A stretch of DNA of 64,000 bases, taken from NCBI RefSeq assembly GCF_900102035.1, contig NZ_LT629689.1, forward strand, positions 1,240,001 to 1,304,000, in the 5' to 3' direction. Position 1 is the stretch's first letter, and the number at the start of each line of letters is the position of its first letter. This DNA comes from Pseudomonas extremaustralis (GTDB lineage Bacteria; Pseudomonadota; Gammaproteobacteria; Pseudomonadales; Pseudomonadaceae). Position numbers and translations under genes: made by a program. The notes beneath the pieces are model-generated. The model did no database searches. It saw only the letters and a list, made by a program, of their open reading frames with translations, and had not been told where the DNA came from. Below are positions 51,720 to 62,316 of the stretch, one piece after another.

Positions 51720-53360
51720 TCATTTCGGGTACAGCGGCGGCAGGCTGGTGGAGTCGGCCGTCGGGTCCTGTTCGCGTTCAGCCATCGGAATGGCTTTTAT
51801 CGCGCGCCACAGGTCTTCGCCCAGCCAGTAGTGGCCGCTCTCGCTGTACAGCGCGCCGTTGAGGCCATCGAGGGCATCGGACAGCGGCACAAAGCGCGCC
51901 GCCATGTCCGCCAGGGTTTCGGGCTGCTGGCGGGCCCAGGCGTCGAGGGCCTGGCGGGTGGCCTGGGGGTCGTTGGCCTGGGCGGCGCGCTTGAGGTCAT
52001 CGAGCAAGGTGCGCGGGCTCGGGCCGGTTTGGATGGCGCGCTGCACGGCCGGTTGGCGGCGGGCACGCCACCACAGGCCGAAGCCGAGCAGGGTGGTGCA
52101 GGCCAGGACCAAAGTGCTCAATTGCCACAACCATAGGCGGCTGTCGTCGGGGGCGGTGATGATGGTGGGTGTGGCGGGGGTGTCCACCACCAGGCTCGGG
52201 TTGACCGCCACCTGCAGGTTGCGGGCCGCGAGGCTGGTGCGTTCCAGATGGTCTTCGTAGGTGTTCCACCACACCACTTCTACCGCAGGCAGCTCAAGCG
52301 CGCCGACGCGGATGGGCACCAGGGCTTCGCGGTCTTCGCGGCTGCCGGTCAGGCCGCGGTCGTTGCTTTGGTTGCCGAGCACCGGTTGGTCCGGATAACG
52401 GCGCAGGCCGGCGATGTCGGGGCTGGCCAGGACCGGCAGTTGCGCGCTGGACAAGCCTTCGGCCTTGAGCGTGAGGCTGCGGGTCAGGGAGTCGCCGACC
52501 TGTACGTGCTCGGGTTCTGGGTTCCAGCTTTCCGAGAGGGTGAGGCTGCGCGCCGGCAACCACGGCGTGTCGGCGGGGTACTGCGCCGGCTTGGGCTTGA
52601 CCGTCAACGCCAGTGGCGCCGAACTCACATGAATCAACTTGCCGGGCTTGGTGCCTTGCAAGGTGTTTTCCTGGGGCGGACGCGATTCCACCAGGGTCGC
52701 GCTAAAGGTCTGCGCCGGAATCTCCAGGGCTCCGCTGTGCTGCGGATAGATCGCGTAGCGGGTTTCGATCACGCCATGGCGAATGCTGTTGATCACCTTC
52801 TCGTAGGTGCGCGACTCGCCCAGCTGTTCCACGCGGGCATCGGGAATCTGCAACGGCGTGAGGCTGCTGTCGTCATACAGCGACACCGAGTGGTACACGC
52901 GCACGGTCAGCAGCGCCTGGGCCTGCACGTACACGCTGGTCTGGTCGAGGTTGGCTTCGATGAACACCGGGGCCAGTTCCGCGCTGGTGTCCTGGCTGGC
53001 GGTTTCCAGCACTTGCAGGCTGATCGGCTGGGTCTTGTACTCGCCCACTTGCAGGGGCGGGATGACCACGGTGCCGTTTTCCTTGGGCAGCAGGGTGATG
53101 ATCCAGCGCGTGGTCGCGTGGTTGTCGCCGCCCAGGGTGGTGAGCTGGTTGAGCTGGCGTGTGCCGCTGACTTCGAACTGTGCATCCAGGGGCGACAGGT
53201 CGGGCTTGCCGAATTGGGTGACGTCGGTGGATTCCACCGTCAGTTCCACCGTTTCCCCGGAATTGAGGCGGTCGCGGTCGACACTGGCGACCAGGTTCGC
53301 CGCCTGGGCGTGGCCTGCCGATAACGCGAGCAGGAACAGTAGGGTGGTGCGGCGGCTCAT
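51720..53360 (-). CDS. batD: BatD-family exported protein
   Basis: 546 residues from ATG 53360. A signal peptide (RTTLLFLLALSAGHAQA) is followed by several Ig-like beta domains, starting ANLVASVDRDRLNSGETVELTVESTD, typical of BatD. A transmembrane helix lies near about 415-435 (LWLWQLSTLVLACTTLLGFGLWW), with a cytoplasmic helical tail. BatD is the periplasm-facing partner of the BatA/BatB von Willebrand proteins. It is last of the moxR operon and overlaps batB/C by four bases. Confidence 0.9.
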   Translation of the reverse strand: MSRRTTLLFLLALSAGHAQAANLVASVDRDRLNSGETVELTVESTDVTQFGKPDLSPLDAQFEVSGTRQLNQLTTLGGDNHATTRWIITLLPKENGTVVIPPLQVGEYKTQPISLQVLETASQDTSAELAPVFIEANLDQTSVYVQAQALLTVRVYHSVSLYDDSSLTPLQIPDARVEQLGESRTYEKVINSIRHGVIETRYAIYPQHSGALEIPAQTFSATLVESRPPQENTLQGTKPGKLIHVSSAPLALTVKPKPAQYPADTPWLPARSLTLSESWNPEPEHVQVGDSLTRSLTLKAEGLSSAQLPVLASPDIAGLRRYPDQPVLGNQSNDRGLTGSREDREALVPIRVGALELPAVEVVWWNTYEDHLERTSLAARNLQVAVNPSLVVDTPATPTIITAPDDSRLWLWQLSTLVLACTTLLGFGLWWRARRQPAVQRAIQTGPSPRTLLDDLKRAAQANDPQATRQALDAWARQQPETLADMAARFVPLSDALDGLNGALYSESGHYWLGEDLWRAIKAIPMAEREQDPTADSTSLPPLYPK

Positions 53361-55096
53361 CGAGTCTTGTCCTGATGTTGTTGCTGTTCGTACCAGAATT
53401 TGCGTCGCAGCAGCTCGCCGGGGTTGTCCGGGATCTCCTGCAGCCATTGTTCCAGGGCCTGGCGGCGTTCGCCGTCGAGGCTGGTGTCGCTGGGGCGCAG
53501 CGGTGGCGTGGTGGTTTGTTCGTCGCCCAGTTCGCTGCCCGGCACCTCATTGCCACCGGCTTGCCCGGTGCCGCCGGCCTGGGCGTCGCCGCTGGCGGCC
53601 TCGCCCGGTCCTTCGGCGGAAGGTTCGCCGCCAGTGGCACTTTGCCCGCTGGCGCCCGGTTGTGCAGTTTGGCCGGGTTGGCTGGTTTCGTCATCCCCGT
53701 TGTCGGCCGGCTGCTCGGGGGCGGCCTGGCTCTGTTCCTGCAACAGGGTTTCCACCAGGGCTTTGTTTTTCAGCGCCGGTTCCAGGTCGGGTTGGGCTTC
53801 CAGGGCTTGTTCGTAGGCGTCGATCGCAGCTTCCAGCTCGCCGGACTTGGCCAGGGCATTGCCGCGATTGTAGTGGGCATAGGCGTCGTTGCTTTGGGCG
53901 AAGCGCTTGATCGCTTCGGCATAGTTACCCGCTTCGTACAGCGCTACGCCTTGCCATTGCGGGTCTTCGAAGTGTTCGGCGGCCTCGGCGGGGCGTTTTT
54001 TCTTGAGCAGGTATTGGCCTTGCTGGTCGGGGCGCAGCCACAGGTCTTGCAGGCCGAATGCGTAGCTGGGTTGGGGCGCGGTCAGCAGCAGCAGGGGCAG
54101 GCAGAACAGCCAGCCGCGGCGTCCGGCGCAGGCGGCGAGCAGCAGCAAGGGCAGCAACAGCCAGTAACCCTGGTCGGCCCAGGTGTCGAGGTGCAGCAGT
54201 TGACCGTTGTCGCGCAGGGTTTGCGGGGCATCGAGCATGCCGAGTTGGCGCAGGTCTTTGTCATCCAGGCGGGCGGCGCGGTAGTGTCCGCCCATTTCGT
54301 TGGCGAACGCCTTGAGGGTGGGGCTGTCGAGGCGCGGCACGAGGATTGCGCCCTGTTCGTCCTTGAGGAATTCGCCGCTTTCCTGGGTCACCGGGGTGCC
54401 TTCGCGGCTGCCGATGCCGAGGATCGACAGGCTCGGTGCCTGGCCACTTTGCAGCAACAGGCGGATGCCCTGGCGTTCCTGTTTGGACAGCGACGAGCCG
54501 ATCAGCAGCAGGCGGCCCTGGCCGAGCCCCCCTTGCTTGAGCAGGCCCAGGGCTTTGTCCACCGCCAGGTCGGCGCGGTGGCCGGACTCGGGCATCAGTG
54601 AAGGACGCAGGGCTTCGAGCAGGTTGCGGCTGGTGGCGAGGTCGTCCGACAGCGGCACCAGGGTGTGGGCGCTACCGGCGTACACGACGATGGCGGTTTG
54701 CGCGTCGCTGCGCGCCTGCAACAGGTCATACAGCTTGCGCCGCGCCTGTTCGAGACGGTTGGGCGGGCTGTCGGTGGCGAGCATTTCCGGGGTCAGTTCC
54801 AGTAACACCACCAATGGGTCGGAGGGTTTCTGGCTGGGCTGTTCGACCCGTTGCCAACTGGGGCCGAGCAACGCCAGCACGGCCAATAGCCAGGCGATGC
54901 CGAGCATGACCCACGGCGAGCGGCTTTCGCGACCGCTGCCACCGCTGAGCAGCACGGCGTGGAAGGCCGGCGGCAGGATCATCTGCCAGCGCCCGGCGCG
55001 TTTTTGCCGGTGCCACAGCTGCCACAGCAACCAGCCGAGCAGCGGTAGCAGTAACAGCCACCAGGGGCGGAACCAATGCGGCCACAGGTCGATCAT
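53357..55096 (-). CDS. BatB/BatC fusion: von Willebrand A plus TPR membrane protein
   Basis: 579 residues from ATG 55096. Membrane segments at the N-terminus (WWLLLLPLLGWLLWQLW and about 50-75) are followed by a VWA domain. Its metal site is degenerate (LLELTPEMLATD in place of DxSxS). After another hydrophobic pair (about 310-345) come TPR repeats (DPQWQGVALYEAGNYAEAIKRFAQSNDAYAHYNRGNALAKSGELEAAIDAYEQAL) and a low-complexity acidic, Gly/Gln-rich tail. The fused TPR part corresponds to BatC. It probably forms a membrane complex with BatA and BatD. Confidence 0.9.
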   Translation of the reverse strand: MIDLWPHWFRPWWLLLLPLLGWLLWQLWHRQKRAGRWQMILPPAFHAVLLSGGSGRESRSPWVMLGIAWLLAVLALLGPSWQRVEQPSQKPSDPLVVLLELTPEMLATDSPPNRLEQARRKLYDLLQARSDAQTAIVVYAGSAHTLVPLSDDLATSRNLLEALRPSLMPESGHRADLAVDKALGLLKQGGLGQGRLLLIGSSLSKQERQGIRLLLQSGQAPSLSILGIGSREGTPVTQESGEFLKDEQGAILVPRLDSPTLKAFANEMGGHYRAARLDDKDLRQLGMLDAPQTLRDNGQLLHLDTWADQGYWLLLPLLLLAACAGRRGWLFCLPLLLLTAPQPSYAFGLQDLWLRPDQQGQYLLKKKRPAEAAEHFEDPQWQGVALYEAGNYAEAIKRFAQSNDAYAHYNRGNALAKSGELEAAIDAYEQALEAQPDLEPALKNKALVETLLQEQSQAAPEQPADNGDDETSQPGQTAQPGASGQSATGGEPSAEGPGEAASGDAQAGGTGQAGGNEVPGSELGDEQTTTPPLRPSDTSLDGERRQALEQWLQEIPDNPGELLRRKFWYEQQQHQDKTR

Positions 55097-56181
55097 CGAC
55101 GCCTCCGCAAACGCAGGCGCTTGAGGCGCTGGCGCCATTCCGGGTGTGGTTGCAGGAAAATCCCCTTGCTGAACAGTTTGTCGACTCCCCGTTGCAGCGC
55201 GTTATTCGGCCAGCGTTCCTGAATCACCAGCAACATGCTCAGCAGCAGGGCCAGGGCCAGGGGCGCACTGTACAGCGCCTGGGACGGGCGGGCCTGGGTC
55301 GGTTGCTGTTCGACCGGTTCAAGCCGGTCGAGGGTGTCCTTGATCGCCTGTAACTCCTGGCCGTCGTGGGCACGGAAGTATTGCCCGCCGGTGGCCTCGG
55401 CAATGGCCTTGAGCGCCGGTTCATCGAGGTCCAGGCTCGGGTTGATGCCCAGGATTCCCAGGGAGCCGGTCTGTTCCGGGTCGGCGCCGATGCCGATGGG
55501 GTAGATCTTCACGCCTTCTTCAGCGGCCAGGCGCGCGGCGGTCAGCGGGTCGATCTGCCCGGCGTTGTTGGCGCCGTCGGTCACCAGGATCAGCACGCGG
55601 CTTTGCGCGGGGCGCTGGCGCAGGCGCTTCAGGGCCAGGCCGATGGCGTCGCCGATGGCGGTGTTCTTGCCGGCGATGCCGATGCGCGCTTCATCGAGCC
55701 AGGTGCGTACGGTGTGGCGGTCGAAGGTCAGCGGCGCTTGCAGGTAGGCCTGGCTGCCGAACAGGATCAGGCCCACGCGGTCGCCTTCGCGGCCTTCGAG
55801 AAAGTCACCGAGCAAATGTTGCACCAGGTTCAGGCGGCTGACGTCGTCGTCTTGCCAGTGCATATCGGGGAAATCCATGGAACCGGACACGTCCACCGCC
55901 ACCAGCAAGTCGCGGCCACTCGCGGCGATCGGCAGCGGTTCGCCGAGCCATTCGGGGCGCGCGGCGGCGCTCAGCAGCAGCAACCAGAGCACCACGAACG
56001 GCGCTTGCTGGCGCCAGCCCGGCAGGTTGACGCGGGCACGGCGGCGGGCGAGGCCTTCGAGGTCGCTGAGGTAGCTGACCTTCAACGCGGGCTCGCCGCT
56101 GTCGGCTGCCGGCAGGATCAGCCGCATCACCCAGGGCAAGGGCAGCAGTACGAAGACCCACGGCCAGGCGAACTCAAACAT
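55093..56181 (-). CDS. batA: BatA-like von Willebrand A membrane protein
   Basis: 362 residues. Membrane segments lie at about 5-25 and 57-75 and near the C-terminus (about 310-330). The central VWA domain has an intact metal site, AVDVSGSMDFPD (DxSxS), with the later Thr and Asp in KNTAIGDAIG and LVTDGANNAG. It overlaps batB/C by four bases and DUF4381 by eight. Role inferred from the operon: part of a MoxR-Bat envelope complex. Confidence 0.92.
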   Translation of the reverse strand: MFEFAWPWVFVLLPLPWVMRLILPAADSGEPALKVSYLSDLEGLARRRARVNLPGWRQQAPFVVLWLLLLSAAARPEWLGEPLPIAASGRDLLVAVDVSGSMDFPDMHWQDDDVSRLNLVQHLLGDFLEGREGDRVGLILFGSQAYLQAPLTFDRHTVRTWLDEARIGIAGKNTAIGDAIGLALKRLRQRPAQSRVLILVTDGANNAGQIDPLTAARLAAEEGVKIYPIGIGADPEQTGSLGILGINPSLDLDEPALKAIAEATGGQYFRAHDGQELQAIKDTLDRLEPVEQQPTQARPSQALYSAPLALALLLSMLLVIQERWPNNALQRGVDKLFSKGIFLQPHPEWRQRLKRLRLRRRR

Positions 56182-56668
56182 GTTTGCGAATCCAGGTGTC
56201 GACGGCTTGGGTCAGACCGGCGATGGCTTTGTCGTCGAGTTTGCATTCGGGTTTGTAGGCGCCTTCGACCAGCACCATCCAGCGCGTAAGACCGGCGGCG
56301 GGGCAGCGGTTGTCCAGGAAGGCCAGCCATTTGCGGCCGTTGAGGGTGTGGCTCTGGCTGTAGGGGTAGTCGTTGCGGCACAGGCGCTTGAGCAGGCCGT
56401 TGAGTTGCTGCAGCCAGGCGCCGGCGGGCGCGCCGTCATAGGGCTTGGGCATCAGGGCCAGCTCGGCGAGGGCGGCGATGCGCAGCGGGTCCAGCGGCTG
56501 GTCGGCACGCGCCACGGGGCGCCGTGCCGGCAAGAAGCGCCGCAGCCACCACAGCCCCCAACCGAGCAGCGGGATGAGCAGCAGCAACAGCCACCAGCCC
56601 GGTGCGGGGGGCCAGAAGCCGATGCTGGGCGGGGCGATCAGCGGTTGCAGTTGGTCGAGGCTGCTCAT
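56174..56668 (-). CDS. DUF4381 membrane protein
   Basis: 164 residues. One transmembrane segment follows an N-terminal proline-rich region (PPAPGWWLLLLLIPLLGWGLWWLRRF), then a cytoplasmic helical domain ending WRKHV-like (TQAVDTWIRKHV). The LDQLQPLIAPPSIGFWPPAPGWW start is characteristic of DUF4381. It lies between DUF58 and batA as usual for this operon, overlapping both. Confidence 0.88.
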   Translation of the reverse strand: MSSLDQLQPLIAPPSIGFWPPAPGWWLLLLLIPLLGWGLWWLRRFLPARRPVARADQPLDPLRIAALAELALMPKPYDGAPAGAWLQQLNGLLKRLCRNDYPYSQSHTLNGRKWLAFLDNRCPAAGLTRWMVLVEGAYKPECKLDDKAIAGLTQAVDTWIRKHV

Positions 56669-57594
56669 TGCTTTTTAACCGGGCGTTGCGGGTTGAGGTA
56701 GTCGCGCAGTTGCTCGACCATTTCGCTCTGGGTACTCAAGGGCATCAGCAAGATGCGTAACTTCTGTGCGAGCAATTCCCAGCGGGCGCTGCGCGCTTCA
56801 GCCTGGGCCTTGTAGGCCTGGCGCAGATCGACGTTCAGCGTATCCAGTTCCAACTGTGCGCCCCTTTGCGCGAAACGCAGCAGCCCGGCGGCGGGCAGGG
56901 CGTGGTCCAGCGGGTCGGAGATCGGCAGCAGCAGGTCGCAATGGCGCGAGAGCAGGCTCAGCTGTTGTTCGGCGCCCTCGGTCAGCGCGCGTTCGTCGCA
57001 GATCACAATCACCAGGCTGCCGGGGCGTAGCACTTCGCGGCCACGGCGCAGGGCCATGCCCAGGGCGTCGGTTTCAGGGCGGCTTTCGGTGTTCAGGCTC
57101 TGGTTGACGCGCACCAGGCGGTTGAGCAGTTGCAGCAGGCTTTGTTTGCTGCGGCGCGGCTTGATTTCGTAGTGCTCGTTATCGCCGAACACCAGCCCGC
57201 CGACGCGGTCGTTATGGCCCAGCGCTGCCCAGCCGATCAGGCTCGCCGCCTGGGCCGCCAGCACCGACTTGAACATCAGCCCCGAGCCGAAAAACAGCCG
57301 GCAGCTTTGTTCGACCATGATGAAAATCGGCCGCTCGCGCTCTTCGTGGAACAGCTTGGTGTGCGGTTCCTGGGTGCGCGCGGTGACGCGCCAGTCGATG
57401 GTGCGCACGTCGTCGCCCGCCTGGTACACCCGCACCTGGTCGAAGTCGACCCCGCGCCCGCGCAGCTTGGAGTGGTGCAGGCCGATCAGCGGGCTACGCT
57501 GGCTCGGTGTGGAAAACAGCTGCACTTCGCGCACGCGGTGGCGCATCTCAATCAGTTCGCTGAGCGTGACGCGGATTCCATCGCTGGCGTTCAT
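56665..57594 (-). CDS. DUF58-family protein of the MoxR-Bat operon
   Basis: 309 residues from ATG 57594, five bases after the moxR stop. The DUF58 core is clear: RSPLIGLHHSKLRGRGVDFDQVRVYQAGDDVRTIDWRVTARTQEPHTKLFHEERERP, followed by a VWA-like domain (IFIMVEQSCRLFFG). No membrane segment. In these operons MoxR ATPases act on VWA proteins; the detailed substrate is unknown. A TTG at 57603 would overlap the previous stop and was not used. Confidence 0.92.
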   Translation of the reverse strand: MNASDGIRVTLSELIEMRHRVREVQLFSTPSQRSPLIGLHHSKLRGRGVDFDQVRVYQAGDDVRTIDWRVTARTQEPHTKLFHEERERPIFIMVEQSCRLFFGSGLMFKSVLAAQAASLIGWAALGHNDRVGGLVFGDNEHYEIKPRRSKQSLLQLLNRLVRVNQSLNTESRPETDALGMALRRGREVLRPGSLVIVICDERALTEGAEQQLSLLSRHCDLLLPISDPLDHALPAAGLLRFAQRGAQLELDTLNVDLRQAYKAQAEARSARWELLAQKLRILLMPLSTQSEMVEQLRDYLNPQRPVKKQ

Positions 57595-57599
57595 GGATT

Positions 57600-58559
<960 letters not shown>

Positions 58560-58712
58560 CGATGACGGTTCCTGGAGAGATGAGCCCTGGGCACTGTGAA
58601 AAATGCCTGGCCTGGGGCGCCTACTTTAATGCATCGGGCGGGGTGGCGACTAACGGCGCGGGGGGTATTTTGCGGAAAATGTGGGAAATTTCTGAAGATA
58701 CAAGCGATTGTG

Positions 58713-58742
58713 ACGAGGGTGCATGTGTGAAAGCACCCTCGT
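58713..58742 (-). terminator. Terminator hairpin downstream of the S8 protease gene
   Basis: ACGAGGGTGC (58713-58722) and GCACCCTCGT (58733-58742) form a perfect 10-base stem with a 10-base loop, starting 22 bases after the protease stop. The T-run is weak. Confidence 0.65.
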
Positions 58743-58763
58743 TACCTGAGCGAATGAACGATG

Positions 58764-61334
58764 TTACGGGCAAGGCACCCCAAGCTGCCATTCCTTGCCG
58801 TAAGCGGCAGAGTTGAGGTCCGGTGGCTTGTTGATGCTGTAGAAGTTCTGTTTGTAGACCTTGCCGTTGTACGACACCGACTCTGCATAGGTCGAATAGA
58901 CCTTGGTGGGCGACCAGGCCGGAATGTTGCCGCAATTACCTGAATCCGGCGCAGGTTTGACGGTGAACTGTTTGTCCAGCCGCGCCACGCCACCACGCCC
59001 GTCGCTCACCGCGACACTGATCGTCGCGCGGGTGTCGTTGCTGACAGGGCGGGCAGTCACGCTGATGCTGCGGGCGGTGCGCAGGTCGGCGGTGAGGACG
59101 TCCGGAAGCGTCCAGGCGTAGGTCATGGGGTCGCCATCCGGGTCGCTGGCGTTGGCGATGAAGTTCACGGTCTTGCCTGATTCGATGGTGTCGTTGCCCG
59201 TCACGTTGCCCGTAGGTGGCCGGTTCGCGGGAGTGCCGGCGGTCACATTCACGCTGTGGCTGGCGGTCGCGGTGCGGTTGCGTTCATCGGTCACGGTCAA
59301 CGTGATACTGCGCGTTCCGGCTGTGTTCGGCGCCACGAAGCTGCTGGACGACTGCGTCGATGACGCCGGGTTGAAACCGTTCGCCGCCCAGGCAAAGCGC
59401 AAGCCTTGACCTGTGGAGGTGCTTGCCGAGACCAGCAAGGCTTTGCCGGCTTCCACGCTGGCTGGCCCGGTGATCCGGGCGACTGGAAGCTCACTGGCGC
59501 CGCCGCAGGTGCCCACGCGGCGCCAGGGTTTGGCGGAGCCGGTTTCAACGAAGTTCAAGTCAGGACGGGCGTTCTGGGTCCAGTGCGCCACTTGGTAGTT
59601 GTAACCGCTGTAGGACACGCGTTCGCCCGCAACGGCATACACCTTATTCGCCACCCAGGGCGTGGCGCAGTCGCCCAGCGGAGCGGCTTTGATGGTGATG
59701 TTTTCGGTCAGGTCGAGGGTGTGGGTGCCGTCTGAAACCGCCACGGAAATCGACGTCGGCGTGTCGACGGGCACTGACGGGGCGCTGAACGACATGCTCG
59801 GCGTGGTGCCTTCCTGCGGGATGAAACCGGTGGCCCTCCAGCGGTAACTCAGCGGTTTTTGGCTGGGCGACTCCGCGTAGACATGGCTGCTGAACGTCTC
59901 TCCCGACTTCGCCTCCTCGGGGACCGCCAGGCGCCCGGTGGGCGGTTGCCCGACGCCGTCGGCGAGCATTTGCTTGATGGCGGCGTCCAGGTCGGGCTGC
60001 ACGCCAATCTGGGTGCGGTTGCCGTTGCTCTGCGGGTAGCCCGTGGCGACCAGAATTCGACGCAGTTCCTTGGGCGGCAGGTTGCCCAGCCCATGGGCCC
60101 GTGCGACGCCCTGGAGCGATGCCATCACTCCGGCAATGATCGGGTTGGCCGACGAGGTGCCGCTGTAGGTATGGGTGTAGCCGCTGGTTGGGTTGCTGGC
60201 ACTCCAGGTGGTCGTGGTGACGGAACCGCCCCAACTGAACAAGTCCACACGGCTGCCATATTGGGAAAACCACGCTCTCAATCCGGTCTTGGGTTCGACG
60301 GCCCCGGCATAAATGCTCCCGGAGTCGAAGCGGTTGCGGTCGAACCAACCGCTGAAGTAGGGGTGATCCAGATCGATATTGCCGTTCGCGGCAGCGAGTA
60401 CCACGTGCACGCCTTTTTCCTGGGTCAGGTAGGTAATGATGTCGCGCACCGTCCTGTTGTACTCCAGCGGCATATAGCAATCGGCGCTGCAGCCGGCCCC
60501 CGGCAGCGTGGCGTACTTATAGTGCACGCCCAGTTGCACGACATCGCCGGCACTCAGGTGCTCGGCGGTTTGCATCAGGCGGTCCGAGCCGAACTGGGTA
60601 TAGCCCAGTTGTGCCGCAGGGGCGATGCCGGTGGTGCCGAAGGCATTTTCCCTGGAGGCGATAGTGCCGACGCTGGCTGTGTCGTGGTAGCCGGTGACAG
60701 CCCCGGCGTCGACTTCCAGGAAGGGTTTGGGCAAGTCGGCGTGGTCGTAGGACCAATGGTCGATTTCCGACGAGATCACCCGCATGTTTTCGCCCTTGCC
60801 TCCGGGGACTTTCCAGGCTTGCACCGCATTGACGCCGCCGATCTTGTAGGGCGCCACGGCTGACCGGCCAAACAGATAGTTCTGGCGTTCGGTGTAGTCC
60901 GGGATACCGCTGCGTGCGCTTTCTTCGACGGGATCGGCCTTGTCGTTGTGCATGCCATCGACCAGCGGTTCGAAGTCGACGTTCTCTATGGCCGGGTCTT
61001 GCTTGAGCTGCGCCGCCAGCGCTTGGGCCTGTGCGGGGGTGAGGAGGCGGGTATCGATGACGTAGTAGCGGTCCAGCCGGTGCCGATGCAGGGCTTGGGC
61101 ATCCTCCAGCGTGCGCGCCTTGGCGGGGGGCACCAAGGGTTTGATATTGGGTACGTGGTGCTGGAAGGTGCTGGATGGGTCGACATTGTCCTGGAAATTT
61201 CGCAACCGGGAACCGTCGTCTTTGATCAGCACGATCAAATGTGAATAGTCGGTGTCGGCCGTCGCGGGTGCCGACAGCGCCGACGCAGCGGCGACCCAGA
61301 GACCCATGGCCAGAACTTTGCTGAAGCGTTTCAT
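58764..61334 (-). CDS. Secreted S8-like serine protease with PKD and chitin-binding modules
   Basis: 856 residues. A signal peptide ends about residue 26. The subtilisin-like domain spans about 165-420. His217 (GYHDTASVG), Asn318 (AAANGNIDLD) and Ser394 (YSGTSSANP) are in place. The position expected for the catalytic Asp appears to be Ser189 in VISSEIDHW, with Glu190 and Asp192 adjacent. After a PKD-like domain (about 470-545) a chitin-binding type-3 module follows (CATPWVANKVYAVAGERVSYSGYNYQVAHWTQNARPDL). Two further PKD-like domains lead to a terminal chitin-binding module (IPAWSPTKVYSTYAESVSYNGKVYKQNFYSI). It probably attaches to chitin or a similar polymer outside the cell. Confidence 0.88.
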   Translation of the reverse strand: MKRFSKVLAMGLWVAAASALSAPATADTDYSHLIVLIKDDGSRLRNFQDNVDPSSTFQHHVPNIKPLVPPAKARTLEDAQALHRHRLDRYYVIDTRLLTPAQAQALAAQLKQDPAIENVDFEPLVDGMHNDKADPVEESARSGIPDYTERQNYLFGRSAVAPYKIGGVNAVQAWKVPGGKGENMRVISSEIDHWSYDHADLPKPFLEVDAGAVTGYHDTASVGTIASRENAFGTTGIAPAAQLGYTQFGSDRLMQTAEHLSAGDVVQLGVHYKYATLPGAGCSADCYMPLEYNRTVRDIITYLTQEKGVHVVLAAANGNIDLDHPYFSGWFDRNRFDSGSIYAGAVEPKTGLRAWFSQYGSRVDLFSWGGSVTTTTWSASNPTSGYTHTYSGTSSANPIIAGVMASLQGVARAHGLGNLPPKELRRILVATGYPQSNGNRTQIGVQPDLDAAIKQMLADGVGQPPTGRLAVPEEAKSGETFSSHVYAESPSQKPLSYRWRATGFIPQEGTTPSMSFSAPSVPVDTPTSISVAVSDGTHTLDLTENITIKAAPLGDCATPWVANKVYAVAGERVSYSGYNYQVAHWTQNARPDLNFVETGSAKPWRRVGTCGGASELPVARITGPASVEAGKALLVSASTSTGQGLRFAWAANGFNPASSTQSSSSFVAPNTAGTRSITLTVTDERNRTATASHSVNVTAGTPANRPPTGNVTGNDTIESGKTVNFIANASDPDGDPMTYAWTLPDVLTADLRTARSISVTARPVSNDTRATISVAVSDGRGGVARLDKQFTVKPAPDSGNCGNIPAWSPTKVYSTYAESVSYNGKVYKQNFYSINKPPDLNSAAYGKEWQLGVPCP

Positions 61335-61475
61335 CGAGGCACCTGTGCAGTCACCTTCCCATGCTTCGATCAGCTAAGGCGCAAAAACCGCAGGCGGATA
61401 CTGTTAGAAATAACAGTGCCGACAAACGGTCAAACGCCTCGGAGACGAGCGCGCGGGGGGCGTGCAGGGTGCGAC

Positions 61476-61826
61476 TCAGGCGCGAACGTAGGTGCCGGTG
61501 CCCTTGAGGATGTTCTGCAGGGTTTCTTCGACTTCAGCCATATCTTCCGGTCGGGTGCCGTGGGTGATGTCCAGGTGGTCCTTGCCACCCAGGGCATCGG
61601 CGTCGCCGGCGGCCAGTTCCACCCGCAGGGTGGTGTCGCTCAGGGTGATCTTCAAGCCGTCCAGGGTCGACGGTTCATAGTCCCAGGTCAGTTCCACTTC
61701 GTCTTCGTCGGGGTAGCGGGTCAGCATGAACATCTCGCCCTTGTCACTATGGCAGCAGAGCATGGCCATGTTGTCTTCTTCGTCGTCGCAGGGGTTGACG
61801 ATCAGGTGGGCGGTGGTCAATTGCAT
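61476..61826 (-). CDS. Conserved-looking small acidic protein
   Basis: 116 residues from ATG 61826 (MQLTTAHLIVNPCDDEEDNMAMLCCHSDKGEMFML). It is acidic and soluble, with an alternating beta-strand pattern and no recognised catalytic motif. An upstream in-frame ATG (61871) adds residues that look non-coding, so the shorter start was chosen. Function unknown. Confidence 0.7.
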   Translation of the reverse strand: MQLTTAHLIVNPCDDEEDNMAMLCCHSDKGEMFMLTRYPDEDEVELTWDYEPSTLDGLKITLSDTTLRVELAAGDADALGGKDHLDITHGTRPEDMAEVEETLQNILKGTGTYVRA

Positions 61827-62316
61827 GGGAAATCCTGTTGAGGGGAGGGCGCGGTCGGGCAATTGTGCCACTGCGGCGAATTTTGTGCTGCTGGCTGTGT
61901 CAGACCCAGGGCATGACCTGCGGCGCCGAATCAGTCATTTCCGATACTCGCCCTGCGGAAAATCGCCGGTTTTGCCACCGCAAATTCTGCGTTGCCCGAG
62001 TCGCGAGCCCCGGCCTGCTTACCGATGACCGAATATGTCGCAGCGTTGCAAGCAGCGGTCTTCATACACTCGTTAAGCTGCGCAACGGATGTGCATGTGC
62101 CGGGCGCCTGACCTGCCCGTCATACCGTCACCTGGCAAGGTGCGTATCTTATGGAAGTTGCATGTGACCTCATTGTCTTGTCCAGCTTCACCCACCTGTC
62201 ACCCTGATTCGTTTATGGTGCCTACAGCGTTACCTGCGAACAGAGCTGACGGTCTCCCCGCAAGGGGATAACACGCGACGCTTCCATCAATAACAAGCCC
62301 AAGCGGAGTACCACAG
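61827..62316. promoter_or_regulatory. Gene-free upstream region of gdhB
   Basis: 490 bases with no convincing gene. It should hold the promoters of gdhB and of the leftward small protein. I recognised no defined operator, riboswitch or repeat in it. Confidence 0.5.

Noticed and set aside
51519..52136. 205-codon + strand frame overlapping the orphan gene and batD
   Set aside because: It is a shadow of batD and lacks a start signal or domain.
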